The notes under the pieces are model-generated. The model was not told the DNA's origin. It saw only the letters and a program-made list of their open reading frames with translations, and made no database searches. Of a DNA stretch of 6,840 bases, positions 1-5,360 are shown piece by piece. Numbering within the stretch: the first letter of the stretch is position 1; the number at the start of each line of letters is the position of its first letter. The DNA comes from an uncultured Eubacteriales bacterium (GTDB taxonomy: Bacteria > Bacillota > Clostridia > Oscillospirales > Oscillospiraceae), in assembly GCA_900549865.1 (NCBI GenBank), contig URPU01000107.1, positions 1 through 6,840 of the forward strand. The letters are read 5' to 3'. A program made the position numbers and the translations under genes.

Positions 1-777
1 CAGCGGCCAGCCGGCATAGGCCATCTGCGCGCGTATCTGGTGCGTCCTGCCCGTCAGCAGTCTGCATTCGACCAGCGACAGCTTCCCCTTCGTGCACAGC
101 GTTCTGTATTCCGTCACTGCGGTCTTTGCGCCCGGCTCAGGCTTTGCCTTGACGTAGACCTGATTTTTCACCGCGTCCTTGAAAAGAAAATTCTCAAGCC
201 GACCCTCCGCGGGCCGCGGCCGCCCGGACACGGCGCAAAGATAGTATTTTTCGATCTCCCTGTCGCGTATCTTGTCATTGAGTATGCGCAGGGCCTCGGC
301 GTTCTTCGCGGCGATGACTATCCCGCCGGTGTTGCGGTCGATGCGGTTGCACAGCGCCGGGGCAAAGGCGTTCTCTTCGCGCGGCCGCCACTCGCCCTTC
401 TGCGCCATATAGGCTTGAATATTTGCGATAAGCGTGTTATAATCCCATACGCCCGCGCTGTGGCACAGCACGCCCGGCTTCTTGTCGGCAAGCAGGATGT
501 TCTCATCCTCATATACTATGCTCAGCTTCGGCGTGCCGACCTTGAGGTATGAATTTTCCTCGCGCGGCTTTTCAAAAAACTCGTCGTTGATGTAAAGCTG
601 CACCGTGTCGCCCACGGAAAGGCGGGCGTCGCGCTTCGCGCCTTTGCCGTTTACCTTGATGCGCTTGAGGCGGATGTACTTTTGCAGCAGCGACTCCGGC
701 AGCAGCGGCACGGCCTTGCCGACGAAGCGGTCAAGGCGCTGCCCCGCGTCATTTTGCTTTATTGTCAATTCCTTCAT
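1..777 (-). CDS. RluA-family 23S rRNA/RNA pseudouridine synthase, 3' end cut off by the window
   Basis: This enzyme isomerises uridine to pseudouridine in RNA, probably 23S rRNA. The reading frame is open from an ATG at 777 down to base 1 (259 residues), so the C-terminus is missing; family members usually have about 290-320 residues. Residues 12-60 form an S4-like RNA-binding domain (QRLDRFV near the start, then IRLKRIKVNGK). The catalytic motif is CNRIDRNTGG, with the nucleophile Asp147 in RIDR. Asn replaces the commoner His before Arg145, a variant tolerated in the family. Tyr178-Tyr179 (EKYYLC) and the late motif GRTHQIR (243-249) are also present. The ribosome binding site is weak, a GGGG run about nine bases upstream. 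Transcription probably starts from the near-consensus minus-strand promoter at 828-856. The sequence does not decide between RluA, RluC and RluD specificity, so the target uridine is unknown. Confidence 0.93.
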   Translation of the reverse strand, partial: MKELTIKQNDAGQRLDRFVGKAVPLLPESLLQKYIRLKRIKVNGKGAKRDARLSVGDTVQLYINDEFFEKPREENSYLKVGTPKLSIVYEDENILLADKKPGVLCHSAGVWDYNTLIANIQAYMAQKGEWRPREENAFAPALCNRIDRNTGGIVIAAKNAEALRILNDKIRDREIEKYYLCAVSGRPRPAEGRLENFLFKDAVKNQVYVKAKPEPGAKTAVTEYRTLCTKGKLSLVECRLLTGRTHQIRAQMAYAGWPL

Positions 778-827
778 GGCGTTTGGCCCCGTTTATAAGA
801 AAAAATAAAATTTTTATGTTTTTTCCG

Positions 828-856
828 ATTATACTATATAAAATTTCTGTTGACAA
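828..856 (-). promoter_or_regulatory. Sigma-A promoter for the pseudouridine synthase gene
   Basis: On the minus strand, TTGTCA (851-856, one mismatch to TTGACA) is followed by 17 bases and then a perfect TATAAT (828-833). The predicted start is near 821, giving a leader of about 44 bases before the ATG at 777. Its -35 hexamer overlaps that of the opposite promoter by five bases. The call rests on sequence match and spacing only. Confidence 0.7.
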
Positions 857-878
857 GCCTTGACAAACAAACTATAAT
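850..878 (+). promoter_or_regulatory. Consensus sigma-A promoter for the yceD-rpmF operon
   Basis: A perfect TTGACA (850-855), a 17-base spacer and a perfect TATAAT (873-878) sit in an AT-rich gap. The predicted transcription start is near 885, leaving a leader of about 34 bases. A second TTGACA lies at 860-865 inside the spacer, ten bases after the first; it is too close to the -10 to act as its -35. Such a strong match fits a highly expressed ribosomal protein operon. Confidence 0.85.
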
Positions 879-908
879 ATTAAGGCTGACGTTGGCGGAT
901 GGATAGTT

Positions 909-914
909 GAGGTG
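909..914 (+). promoter_or_regulatory. Ribosome binding site that sets the yceD start
   Basis: GAGGTG at 909-914 lies four bases before the ATG at 919 (six bases if counted from GAGG). An in-frame TTG at 907 would extend the protein by four residues, but it overlaps this site and has no binding site of its own. ATG 919 is therefore preferred. Confidence 0.7.
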
Positions 915-918
915 CGTT

Positions 919-1425
919 ATGCGGCTTAATCTTAGAGAGATCATAGAGATCCCCGGCGCTTCGGTTCCGTTTGAATGTGAACTGGCGGCGGACGGGCTTG
1001 ACTTCCCTTCGATAGAGCGCTACGTGGCTCCGCCCCGCGCCGAAGGCAGGGTCTATAATGAGGCCGGCGTTCTCCGTCTCGGCGGAAGCATCACGGCCGA
1101 TATGCTCTGCATCTGCGACCGCTGCGGCTGCGAATTCCCCAGCACCAAGGTGACGCGGCTCGACGCGACCATCGTTGAGGAGAACACGGGTGATGACCCC
1201 GACCTCTTCACGCTGGACGGTGACGAGCTGGAGCTTGACGAAGTCCTGTCCACGCTGTTCATTCTGGACATGGACATGAAGTTCCTCTGCAAGGAGGACT
1301 GCAAGGGGCTGTGCCCCACCTGCGGCAAGAATCTCAACCTTGGCCCCTGCACGTGCAGGAAACAACTTGATCCAAGATTTGCTGTGCTTGAGCAGCTTTT
1401 GGATAAAGACCCCGATGGCAAATAA
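919..1425 (+). CDS. yceD: YceD/DUF177-family 23S rRNA accumulation protein
   Basis: This is a YceD (DUF177) family protein of 168 residues, a usual length. Homologues in bacteria and plastids are needed for normal accumulation of 23S rRNA and so of the large ribosomal subunit; the biochemical mechanism is not settled. Visible features are an N-terminal segment with MRLNLREIIE, a first cysteine group CICDRCGC (Cys64, 66, 69, 71), an acidic centre (about 88-120, with DDPD and DELELDE), and a C-terminal cysteine group spanning C124, C128, C132, C135, C144 and C146 (KEDCKGLCPTCGKN). The EDCKGLCPxCG motif is the family hallmark, and the cysteines suggest bound zinc. The gene lies 45 bases upstream of the L32 gene, the classic YceD-RpmF pairing, and is first in the operon behind a consensus promoter. 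Confidence 0.92.
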   Translation: MRLNLREIIEIPGASVPFECELAADGLDFPSIERYVAPPRAEGRVYNEAGVLRLGGSITADMLCICDRCGCEFPSTKVTRLDATIVEENTGDDPDLFTLDGDELELDEVLSTLFILDMDMKFLCKEDCKGLCPTCGKNLNLGPCTCRKQLDPRFAVLEQLLDKDPDGK

Positions 1426-1470
1426 ATAATAGAGCTGCTCATAAACAGCTATTGATCAGGAGGTGTCAAC

Positions 1471-1659
1471 ATGGCAGTCCCTAAGGGAAAAGTATCGCGT
1501 CAGAGACGTGACAAGAGGCGTTCTTCCGTCTGGAAGCTGGAGGCTCCCGCAATAGTCAAGTGCCCCAACTGCGGCGCTTTCTGCATGCCCCATCGCGCTT
1601 GCAAGGCTTGTGGACAGTACAATGGCCGTCAGGTCATCAACGTCGAGGAGAGCAAGTAA
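1471..1659 (+). CDS. rpmF: 50S ribosomal protein L32, zinc-binding form
   Basis: L32 is a small protein of the large ribosomal subunit, near the peptidyl transferase region and the nascent-chain exit. The product has 62 residues, as expected. It begins MAVPKGKVSRQRRDKRR, the conserved basic N-terminus that threads into 23S rRNA, and carries a zinc ribbon with CPNC (31-34) and CKAC (44-47), plus an extra Cys38. It is therefore the zinc-containing paralogue type rather than the cysteine-free type some bacteria use under zinc limitation. An excellent AGGAGG (1458-1463) lies seven bases before the ATG. It is probably co-transcribed with yceD. A terminator-like hairpin begins ten bases after its stop codon and may make it the main endpoint of a short yceD-rpmF transcript. 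Confidence 0.98.
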   Translation: MAVPKGKVSRQRRDKRRSSVWKLEAPAIVKCPNCGAFCMPHRACKACGQYNGRQVINVEESK

Positions 1660-1668
1660 AGAAGCTTT

Positions 1669-1697
1669 AGGAGGAGAGGGAAGCCTTTCCTCCTTTT
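1669..1697 (+). terminator. Terminator-like hairpin after rpmF (possible attenuator)
   Basis: Bases 1669-1679 pair with 1684-1694: eleven base pairs with one G-U and a GAAG loop. The run of T at 1694-1697 is only four bases, one of them within the stem, so termination is probably partial at most. The left arm begins AGGAGGA, a perfect ribosome-binding sequence with no start codon at a usable distance. It may separate L32-level expression from the downstream der half of the operon. Confidence 0.45.
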
Positions 1698-1734
1698 GCG
1701 TATACAAAGGGCAGACCCTTTGCATACGCAAGAG
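1693..1734 (+). repeat. Long inverted repeat/RNA hairpin between rpmF and the radical SAM gene
   Basis: Bases 1696-1711 pair with 1716-1731 (16 positions, one A-C mismatch at 1704/1723) around a CAGA loop. Three more pairs, including one G-U, extend it to 1693-1734. Neither strand has a T run after the stem, so it is not a standard terminator. It overlaps the end of the preceding hairpin by two to three bases, so the two cannot both be fully formed. Confidence 0.6.
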
Positions 1735-1742
1735 TACGCAGT

Positions 1743-1750
1743 GGGAGGAT
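1743..1750 (+). promoter_or_regulatory. Ribosome binding site that sets the DUF512 gene start
   Basis: GGGAGGAT here puts GGAGG (1744-1748) four bases before the ATG at 1753, close but usable. The same frame is open upstream to a TTG at 1696, but that codon lies in the hairpin stem and lacks a well-spaced binding site. The protein from 1753 also starts directly with the PDZ-like segment, as family members do. Confidence 0.65.
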
Positions 1751-1752
1751 GC

Positions 1753-3114
1753 ATGGAAAACGTCATAAAATCCATAGATGAATCCAGCCCGCTGCACGGA
1801 CACGCGCACCCGGGTGACAGGCTGGTGTCCATAAACGGCAACAGAATACTGGACGTGCTCGACTACAAGTTCTTCGCCTATGACCCGATGCTCACAGTCG
1901 TGCTTGAATCGCCGGACGGTGAGCGGCGCGAGCTGCGCCTGCACAAGCGCGAGGGCGGCGACCTCGGCGTGGACTTTGAAAGCTACCTTATGGACAATCC
2001 GCGCTCGTGCGCGAATAACTGCGTGTTCTGCTTCATCGACCAGCTCCCGAAGGGGATGCGCAAGACGATGTATTTTAAGGACGACGACGCGCGCCTGAGC
2101 TTCCTGCTTGGCAACTATATCACGCTGACAAATCTCTCCCCAAGAGAGATAGAGCGCATTATCGCCCTGCACGTAAGCCCCATAAACGTGTCTGTGCACA
2201 CCACGAACCCCGAGCTTCGCTGCATGATGCTTAAAAACAAGCGCGCCGGGGAAACTATTGACACCATGCGCCGCTTCGCCGCGGCGGGCATCGTGATGAA
2301 CTGCCAGATAGTCTGCTGCCCCGGCCTGAACGACGGGGAGGAGCTTGAGCGCACCATGCGCGACCTTGCAGGGATGTACCCCAGCGTACACAGCGTGTCC
2401 GTCGTGCCGGTGGGGCTGACGAAGTTCCGCGAGGGGCTTTATCCGCTGACGCCGTTCACGAAGGAGCACGCCGCCGAAACCATCGACCAGATAACCGCCT
2501 TCGGTGACGAGTGCGTGAAGAAGTACGGCACGCGCATCTTCTTCTGCGGCGATGAGTTTTATATTAAGGCCGGATATGAGATACCGGACGATGAGTTTTA
2601 TGAGGAATACACTCAGCTTGAAAACGGCGTGGGCATGATACGCCTGATGCACACGGAGTTTCGCTCTGCGCTCACGCTGTCGGATGAGCCTGACTGTGTG
2701 CCGTTTTCCATTGCGACGGGCGTCTCCGTCGCGCCGTATTTTGAACGCCTCGTCGCCATGGCGAAGCACCGCTACCCCGGAATGGAGGGTCATGTCTACG
2801 CCATAGAGAACGACTTTTTCGGCCACAGCATCAACGTCACGGGGCTTATAACCGGCGGCGACCTTATCCGCCAGCTCAAGGGGCGCGATCTGGGGAAGCG
2901 GCTGTTCATCTCGCAAAACATGCTGCGCCGTCAGGAGATGGACTTTCTGGACGACGTCACGCTTGAGCAGGCCGTGCAGACGCTCGGCGTGCCCATCTAC
3001 CCCATCGAGCAGGACGGCTTCACCCTGTGGGATGCCATGTCCGGCGTGCTGCCGGAGGTCAAGCTGCCGCAGCGCAGCGAGAGCACGGCTTATTATCAAT
3101 ACAATCAGAACTGA
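1753..3114 (+). CDS. PDZ/radical SAM/DUF512 protein of unknown function
   Basis: This 453-residue protein belongs to a conserved, uncharacterised radical SAM family. Residues 1-60 form a PDZ-like domain (HPGDRLVSINGN, LDVLDYKF). Residues 86-93 (CANNCVFC) give three cysteines spaced C-x3-C-x2-C, the usual ligands for a 4Fe-4S cluster that cleaves S-adenosylmethionine; FIDQLPKGMR follows directly. The middle holds INVSVHTTNPELR and QIVCCPGLNDG, typical of this family's barrel, and the C-terminal half is DUF512, with NDFFGHSINVTGLITGGD near 353-370. Further cysteines at 184, 188, 189, 254 and 265 could bind a second cluster or be structural. The gene lies 20 bases before der, an order common in clostridia. 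No substrate is known to me; its neighbours hint at a role in ribosome assembly or modification, which is inference. Confidence 0.93.
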   Translation: MENVIKSIDESSPLHGHAHPGDRLVSINGNRILDVLDYKFFAYDPMLTVVLESPDGERRELRLHKREGGDLGVDFESYLMDNPRSCANNCVFCFIDQLPKGMRKTMYFKDDDARLSFLLGNYITLTNLSPREIERIIALHVSPINVSVHTTNPELRCMMLKNKRAGETIDTMRRFAAAGIVMNCQIVCCPGLNDGEELERTMRDLAGMYPSVHSVSVVPVGLTKFREGLYPLTPFTKEHAAETIDQITAFGDECVKKYGTRIFFCGDEFYIKAGYEIPDDEFYEEYTQLENGVGMIRLMHTEFRSALTLSDEPDCVPFSIATGVSVAPYFERLVAMAKHRYPGMEGHVYAIENDFFGHSINVTGLITGGDLIRQLKGRDLGKRLFISQNMLRRQEMDFLDDVTLEQAVQTLGVPIYPIEQDGFTLWDAMSGVLPEVKLPQRSESTAYYQYNQN

Positions 3115-3116
3115 CC

Positions 3117-3125
3117 GGAGGAGGG
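3117..3125 (+). promoter_or_regulatory. Ribosome binding site that sets the der start
   Basis: GGAGGAGGG starts two bases after the preceding stop codon and precedes the ATG at 3135 by about ten bases. The der frame is open further upstream inside the previous gene, but the product from 3135 begins immediately with the first GTPase domain (MSKPLVAIVGRPNVGKS), as Der proteins do. Confidence 0.8.
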
Positions 3126-3134
3126 AAACAGCAA

Positions 3135-4460
3135 ATGTCAAAACCTCTTGTTGCCATAGTCGGCCGGCCCAACGTGGGCAAGTCCATGCTTTTCAACAAG
3201 CTCGTGGGCAAAAGGCTCAGCATAGTGGAGGATACCCCCGGCGTCACGCGCGACAGGCTGTATGCCGAGTGCGAGTGGTGCGGGCGTAAGTTCAACGTTG
3301 TCGATACCGGCGGCATAGAGCCGACGACCGACAGCGAGATACTGCTTTTCATGCGCGAACAGGCGCAGATAGCGATAAACGCGGCGGACGTCATCGTCCT
3401 CGTGACGGATATCCGCACGGGCGTCACGGCGGCGGATAAGGACGTGGCAAACATGCTGCTGCGCGCGAAAAAGCCCGTGGTGCTGGCTGTGAACAAGGCC
3501 GACTCCACCGGCGTGACGGACCCCGCCATATATGAATTCTACGCCCTCGGCCTCGGCGACCCCATCGCCGTATCCGCCATTCACGGCCACGGTACGGGTG
3601 ATCTGCTGGACGAGTGCGTCAAATACTTCCCGGATGCCTCCGGCGAGGAGGAAGAGGACGACAGCATAAAGGTCGCCGTGATAGGCAAGCCCAATGTGGG
3701 CAAGTCCTCCCTCGTCAACCGCGTGCTGGGCGAAAAGCGCGTCATCGTCAGCGACGTTGCCGGTACGACGCGCGACGCCGTGGACAGCGCGCTGGAAAAC
3801 AAATTCGGCAAGTATGTCTTCATCGACACCGCCGGCATCCGGCGCAAGTCCAAGGTGGATGAGCGTGTGGAGAAGTTTTCCGTCATGCGCGCGCAGCTCG
3901 CCATTGAGCGCGCGGACGTGTGCCTTATCATGATCGACGCGCGCGACGGCGTGACGGAGCAGGACACCAAGATTGCCGGCCTTGCGCACGACGCGGGGAA
4001 GGCCAGCATCATCGTCGTCAACAAGTGGGATCTTGTCGATAAAGAGACTGGCACCATGGAGAAAATGCGCAAGGACATCATGCGCGATCTGAGCTTCATG
4101 AGCTACGCCCCCATAGTGTTCATCTCCGCCATGACGGGTCAGCGCACCGACAGGATATTTGAGCTTATCAACTTCGCCAACGACCAGACCAATATGCGCA
4201 TCTCCACCGGGATGCTCAACAACGTCCTTGCCGACGCGCAGGCGCGCGTCCAGCCTCCCACGGACAAGGGCCGCCGCCTAAAGATATACTACATGACGCA
4301 GACAGGCATCAAGCCGCCCAACTTCGTCATATTCTGCAACTCGCGCGAGCTGTTCCACTTCTCGTATCAGCGCTATATAGAAAATCAGATCAGGGCGGTT
4401 TTCGGCCTTGAGGGCACGCCCATCCGCATCGTTATCCGGCAGAAAGGTGACAAGGAATGA
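3135..4460 (+). CDS. der: Ribosome assembly GTPase Der (EngA) with tandem G domains
   Basis: Der is an essential GTPase that assists late assembly of the 50S subunit, and its two adjacent GTPase domains are unique to it. The product has 441 residues, normal for the family. Domain 1 shows GRPNVGKS (10-17), GVTRD (36-40), DTGG (57-60), NKAD (120-123) and SA (147-148). An acidic linker (GEEEEDD, about 170-176) follows. Domain 2 shows GKPNVGKS (184-191), GTTRD (210-214), DTAG (231-234), NKWD (296-299) and SAMTGQ (331-336). The KH-like C-terminal domain (about 355-441) includes PPNFVIFCN and YIENQIR. All nucleotide-binding motifs are intact. Met18 follows the first P-loop where Thr is commoner, which should not matter. 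Its stop codon overlaps the next start by four bases (ATGA), so translation of the two is probably coupled. Confidence 0.98.
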   Translation: MSKPLVAIVGRPNVGKSMLFNKLVGKRLSIVEDTPGVTRDRLYAECEWCGRKFNVVDTGGIEPTTDSEILLFMREQAQIAINAADVIVLVTDIRTGVTAADKDVANMLLRAKKPVVLAVNKADSTGVTDPAIYEFYALGLGDPIAVSAIHGHGTGDLLDECVKYFPDASGEEEEDDSIKVAVIGKPNVGKSSLVNRVLGEKRVIVSDVAGTTRDAVDSALENKFGKYVFIDTAGIRRKSKVDERVEKFSVMRAQLAIERADVCLIMIDARDGVTEQDTKIAGLAHDAGKASIIVVNKWDLVDKETGTMEKMRKDIMRDLSFMSYAPIVFISAMTGQRTDRIFELINFANDQTNMRISTGMLNNVLADAQARVQPPTDKGRRLKIYYMTQTGIKPPNFVIFCNSRELFHFSYQRYIENQIRAVFGLEGTPIRIVIRQKGDKE

Positions 4461-5104
4461 TTCTCTACTGGTTTTTGCTGCTTTTGATCGCAGTTGTGGC
4501 CTACGGTGTGGGCAGCATGAGCACGATGGTCATCGCGTCGAATTTCGTGTTCCGCACAAGTCTGCGGCGGCTCGGCAAGGGCAACGTGTGGCTTTCAAAC
4601 TTCCGCCGGATATACGGCGTGTGGGGCGCTGTGCGCCTGCTGCTGACGGAGCTTGTGAAGGACGCCCTGCCCATACTCTTCGGCGCGCTGCTGCTGGGCT
4701 TCAAGGGTCATGCGGACGTCGGGCGCGCATTTGCGGGCCTATGCCTCGTGCTGGGGCGGCTGTATCCGCTGTTTTATGACTTCAAGGGCAGTCATGCCAC
4801 GGTCTGCATGATATGCATGGGGCTTTTCATAAACCCATCTCTGGGCATCGCTGCGGCGGTCGTTGCGGCGGCTGTCACGTGGTTCAGCCGCTATGTCGCG
4901 CTGGGCACGCTTGCCGGTACGCTGGTGCTTGTCGTCGCGTCGCTGCTGCTGGTGGATAACGACCTTGTCCTTAAGCTCATTTTCATCGCGGCGGGGCTCA
5001 TATTCTTCAAGCACCTCCCCGCAATATCCAGAATGCTCAACGGCAGGGAGTTTCGCCTCAGCTTTGAGGAGGATATCACCTATAAGCTCGACCAGAAGTT
5101 TTAA
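4457..5104 (+). CDS. PlsY-like membrane acyltransferase with altered signature motifs
   Basis: PlsY transfers an acyl group from acyl phosphate to glycerol-3-phosphate, the first step of phospholipid synthesis in most bacteria. This 215-residue protein has the family's length, its hydrophobic multi-pass layout (about 1-28, 56-82, 90-108, 115-145 and 147-185) and the usual position after der. Three motifs align but differ. Motif 1 is GKGNVWLSNFRR (40-51), so the serine of GSGN is Lys41, while Asn43, Asn48 and Arg51 remain. Motif 2 reads FKGSHAT (109-115) instead of the glycine-rich FKGGKGVAT, and the preceding GH is GR. Motif 3 is KHLPAISRMLNGRE (185-198): His186 and Glu198 remain, but the usual Asn is Ala189. 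The start overlaps the der stop, with AAAGGTGA six bases upstream. It may be a lineage-specific active form, a paralogue with another substrate, or inactive. Confidence 0.75.
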   Translation: MILYWFLLLLIAVVAYGVGSMSTMVIASNFVFRTSLRRLGKGNVWLSNFRRIYGVWGAVRLLLTELVKDALPILFGALLLGFKGHADVGRAFAGLCLVLGRLYPLFYDFKGSHATVCMICMGLFINPSLGIAAAVVAAAVTWFSRYVALGTLAGTLVLVVASLLLVDNDLVLKLIFIAAGLIFFKHLPAISRMLNGREFRLSFEEDITYKLDQKF

Positions 5105-5110
5105 GAAATG

Positions 5111-5142
5111 AAAAAACGGCGCGCACCCGCGCGCCGTTTTTT
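5111..5142. terminator. Strong bidirectional intrinsic terminator closing the operon
   Basis: A perfect eight-base-pair GC stem (5117-5124 with 5129-5136) and an ACCC loop are flanked by six A on the left (5111-5116) and six T on the right (5137-5142). The A and T runs can extend the stem, and either strand gives a T run after it. It starts seven bases after the plsY-like stop codon. There is no convergent gene here, so the useful direction is plus. Confidence 0.92.
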
Positions 5143-5165
5143 GCGCAGTTTTCGCCGGATTACAG

Positions 5166-5194
5166 TAGACAAGACGCGGCGTTTATGGTATCAT
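5166..5194 (+). promoter_or_regulatory. Candidate sigma-A promoter upstream of mntP
   Basis: TAGACA (5166-5171) and TATCAT (5189-5194) each miss consensus by one base and are separated by exactly 17 bases, directly after the operon terminator. A start near 5201 would place the terminator-like hairpin only about 15 bases into the transcript. That is odd for a plain promoter and leaves no room for a full sensing domain ahead of it. Confidence 0.45.
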
Positions 5195-5214
5195 GACCCC
5201 AATATGGCACGGCG

Positions 5215-5242
5215 CACCGGCGGACACCCGCCGGTGATTTTT
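5215..5242 (+). terminator. Second terminator-like hairpin in the mntP leader
   Basis: A perfect nine-base-pair stem (5215-5223 with 5228-5236) with an ACAC loop is followed by A and five T (5238-5242). It has the form of an intrinsic terminator. It could be a back-up terminator for the upstream operon or an attenuator between the 5166 promoter and mntP. Confidence 0.65.
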
Positions 5243-5322
5243 GACGGAAATGCCGGGGAAAGGCTGCGCCGCCAATTCGCCCCTCTGCGCCTTGACATTT
5301 TCGCGCGGATGCTGTACGTTTA

Positions 5323-5342
5323 ACATTGCCGCCCGGCAGTGT
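5323..5342 (+). promoter_or_regulatory. Hairpin immediately before the mntP ribosome binding site
   Basis: Bases 5323-5330 pair with 5335-5342 (eight pairs, one G-U) around a GCCC loop. The stem ends four bases before the GAGGAG (5347-5352) that serves mntP, whose ATG is eight bases further on. It leaves that site exposed, so it could keep the site open or be one arm of a switch. Chance occurrence is possible. Confidence 0.35.
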
Positions 5343-5360
5343 AAAAGAGGAGAATGACAT

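Larger units (their letters stand above)
5143..5360 (+). other. Gene-free leader region upstream of mntP with candidate control elements
   Basis: I see no credible gene in these 218 bases. They hold a candidate promoter (TAGACA 5166-5171, 17 bases, TATCAT 5189-5194), a terminator-like hairpin (5215-5242), a second possible promoter (perfect TTGACA at 5292-5297 with a poor TACGTT at 5315-5320), and a hairpin (5323-5330 with 5335-5342) just before the mntP ribosome binding site. Many mntP genes elsewhere lie behind a manganese-sensing yybP-ykoY riboswitch. I could not recognise its conserved core here, so I do not call one. A short ATG frame at 5204-5323 lacks a binding site and is not supported. 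Confidence 0.5.

Noticed and set aside
40..552. Plus-strand frame of 170 codons opposite the pseudouridine synthase
   Set aside because: The minus strand is open for the full stretch and encodes clear RluA-family motifs. The plus-strand product is Arg/Ala/Leu-rich and matches nothing.
899..910. Three-codon minimal frame (ATG to TGA) in the yceD leader, its stop touching the ribosome binding site
   Set aside because: No binding site precedes it, and a frame this short is expected by chance.
1428..1453. Weak hairpin between yceD and rpmF
   Set aside because: It has only five contiguous pairs (1433-1437 with 1446-1450) and an eight-base loop, extendable only through a bulge. That is too weak to call a control element without comparative data.
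1456..3141. A 561-codon open frame on the minus strand, antisense to rpmF and the radical SAM gene
   Set aside because: It starts with TTG, matches no family I recognise, and has a His/Arg/Val-rich composition typical of the complement of GC-rich coding DNA. The plus strand here has two well-supported genes with binding sites and conserved motifs.
3138..3989. A 283-codon minus-strand frame within der
   Set aside because: It lies entirely opposite the conserved GTPase motifs and has no recognisable domain or binding site.
5108..5323. Small plus-strand frame of 71 codons between the plsY-like gene and mntP
   Set aside because: Its first half is the terminator stem translated. A later in-frame ATG at 5204 has no ribosome binding site, and the product is Arg-rich with no motif.
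5243..5342. yybP-ykoY manganese riboswitch ahead of mntP
   Set aside because: It is expected from the gene's biology, but the conserved core sequence could not be found in the leader. A covariance search would be decisive.
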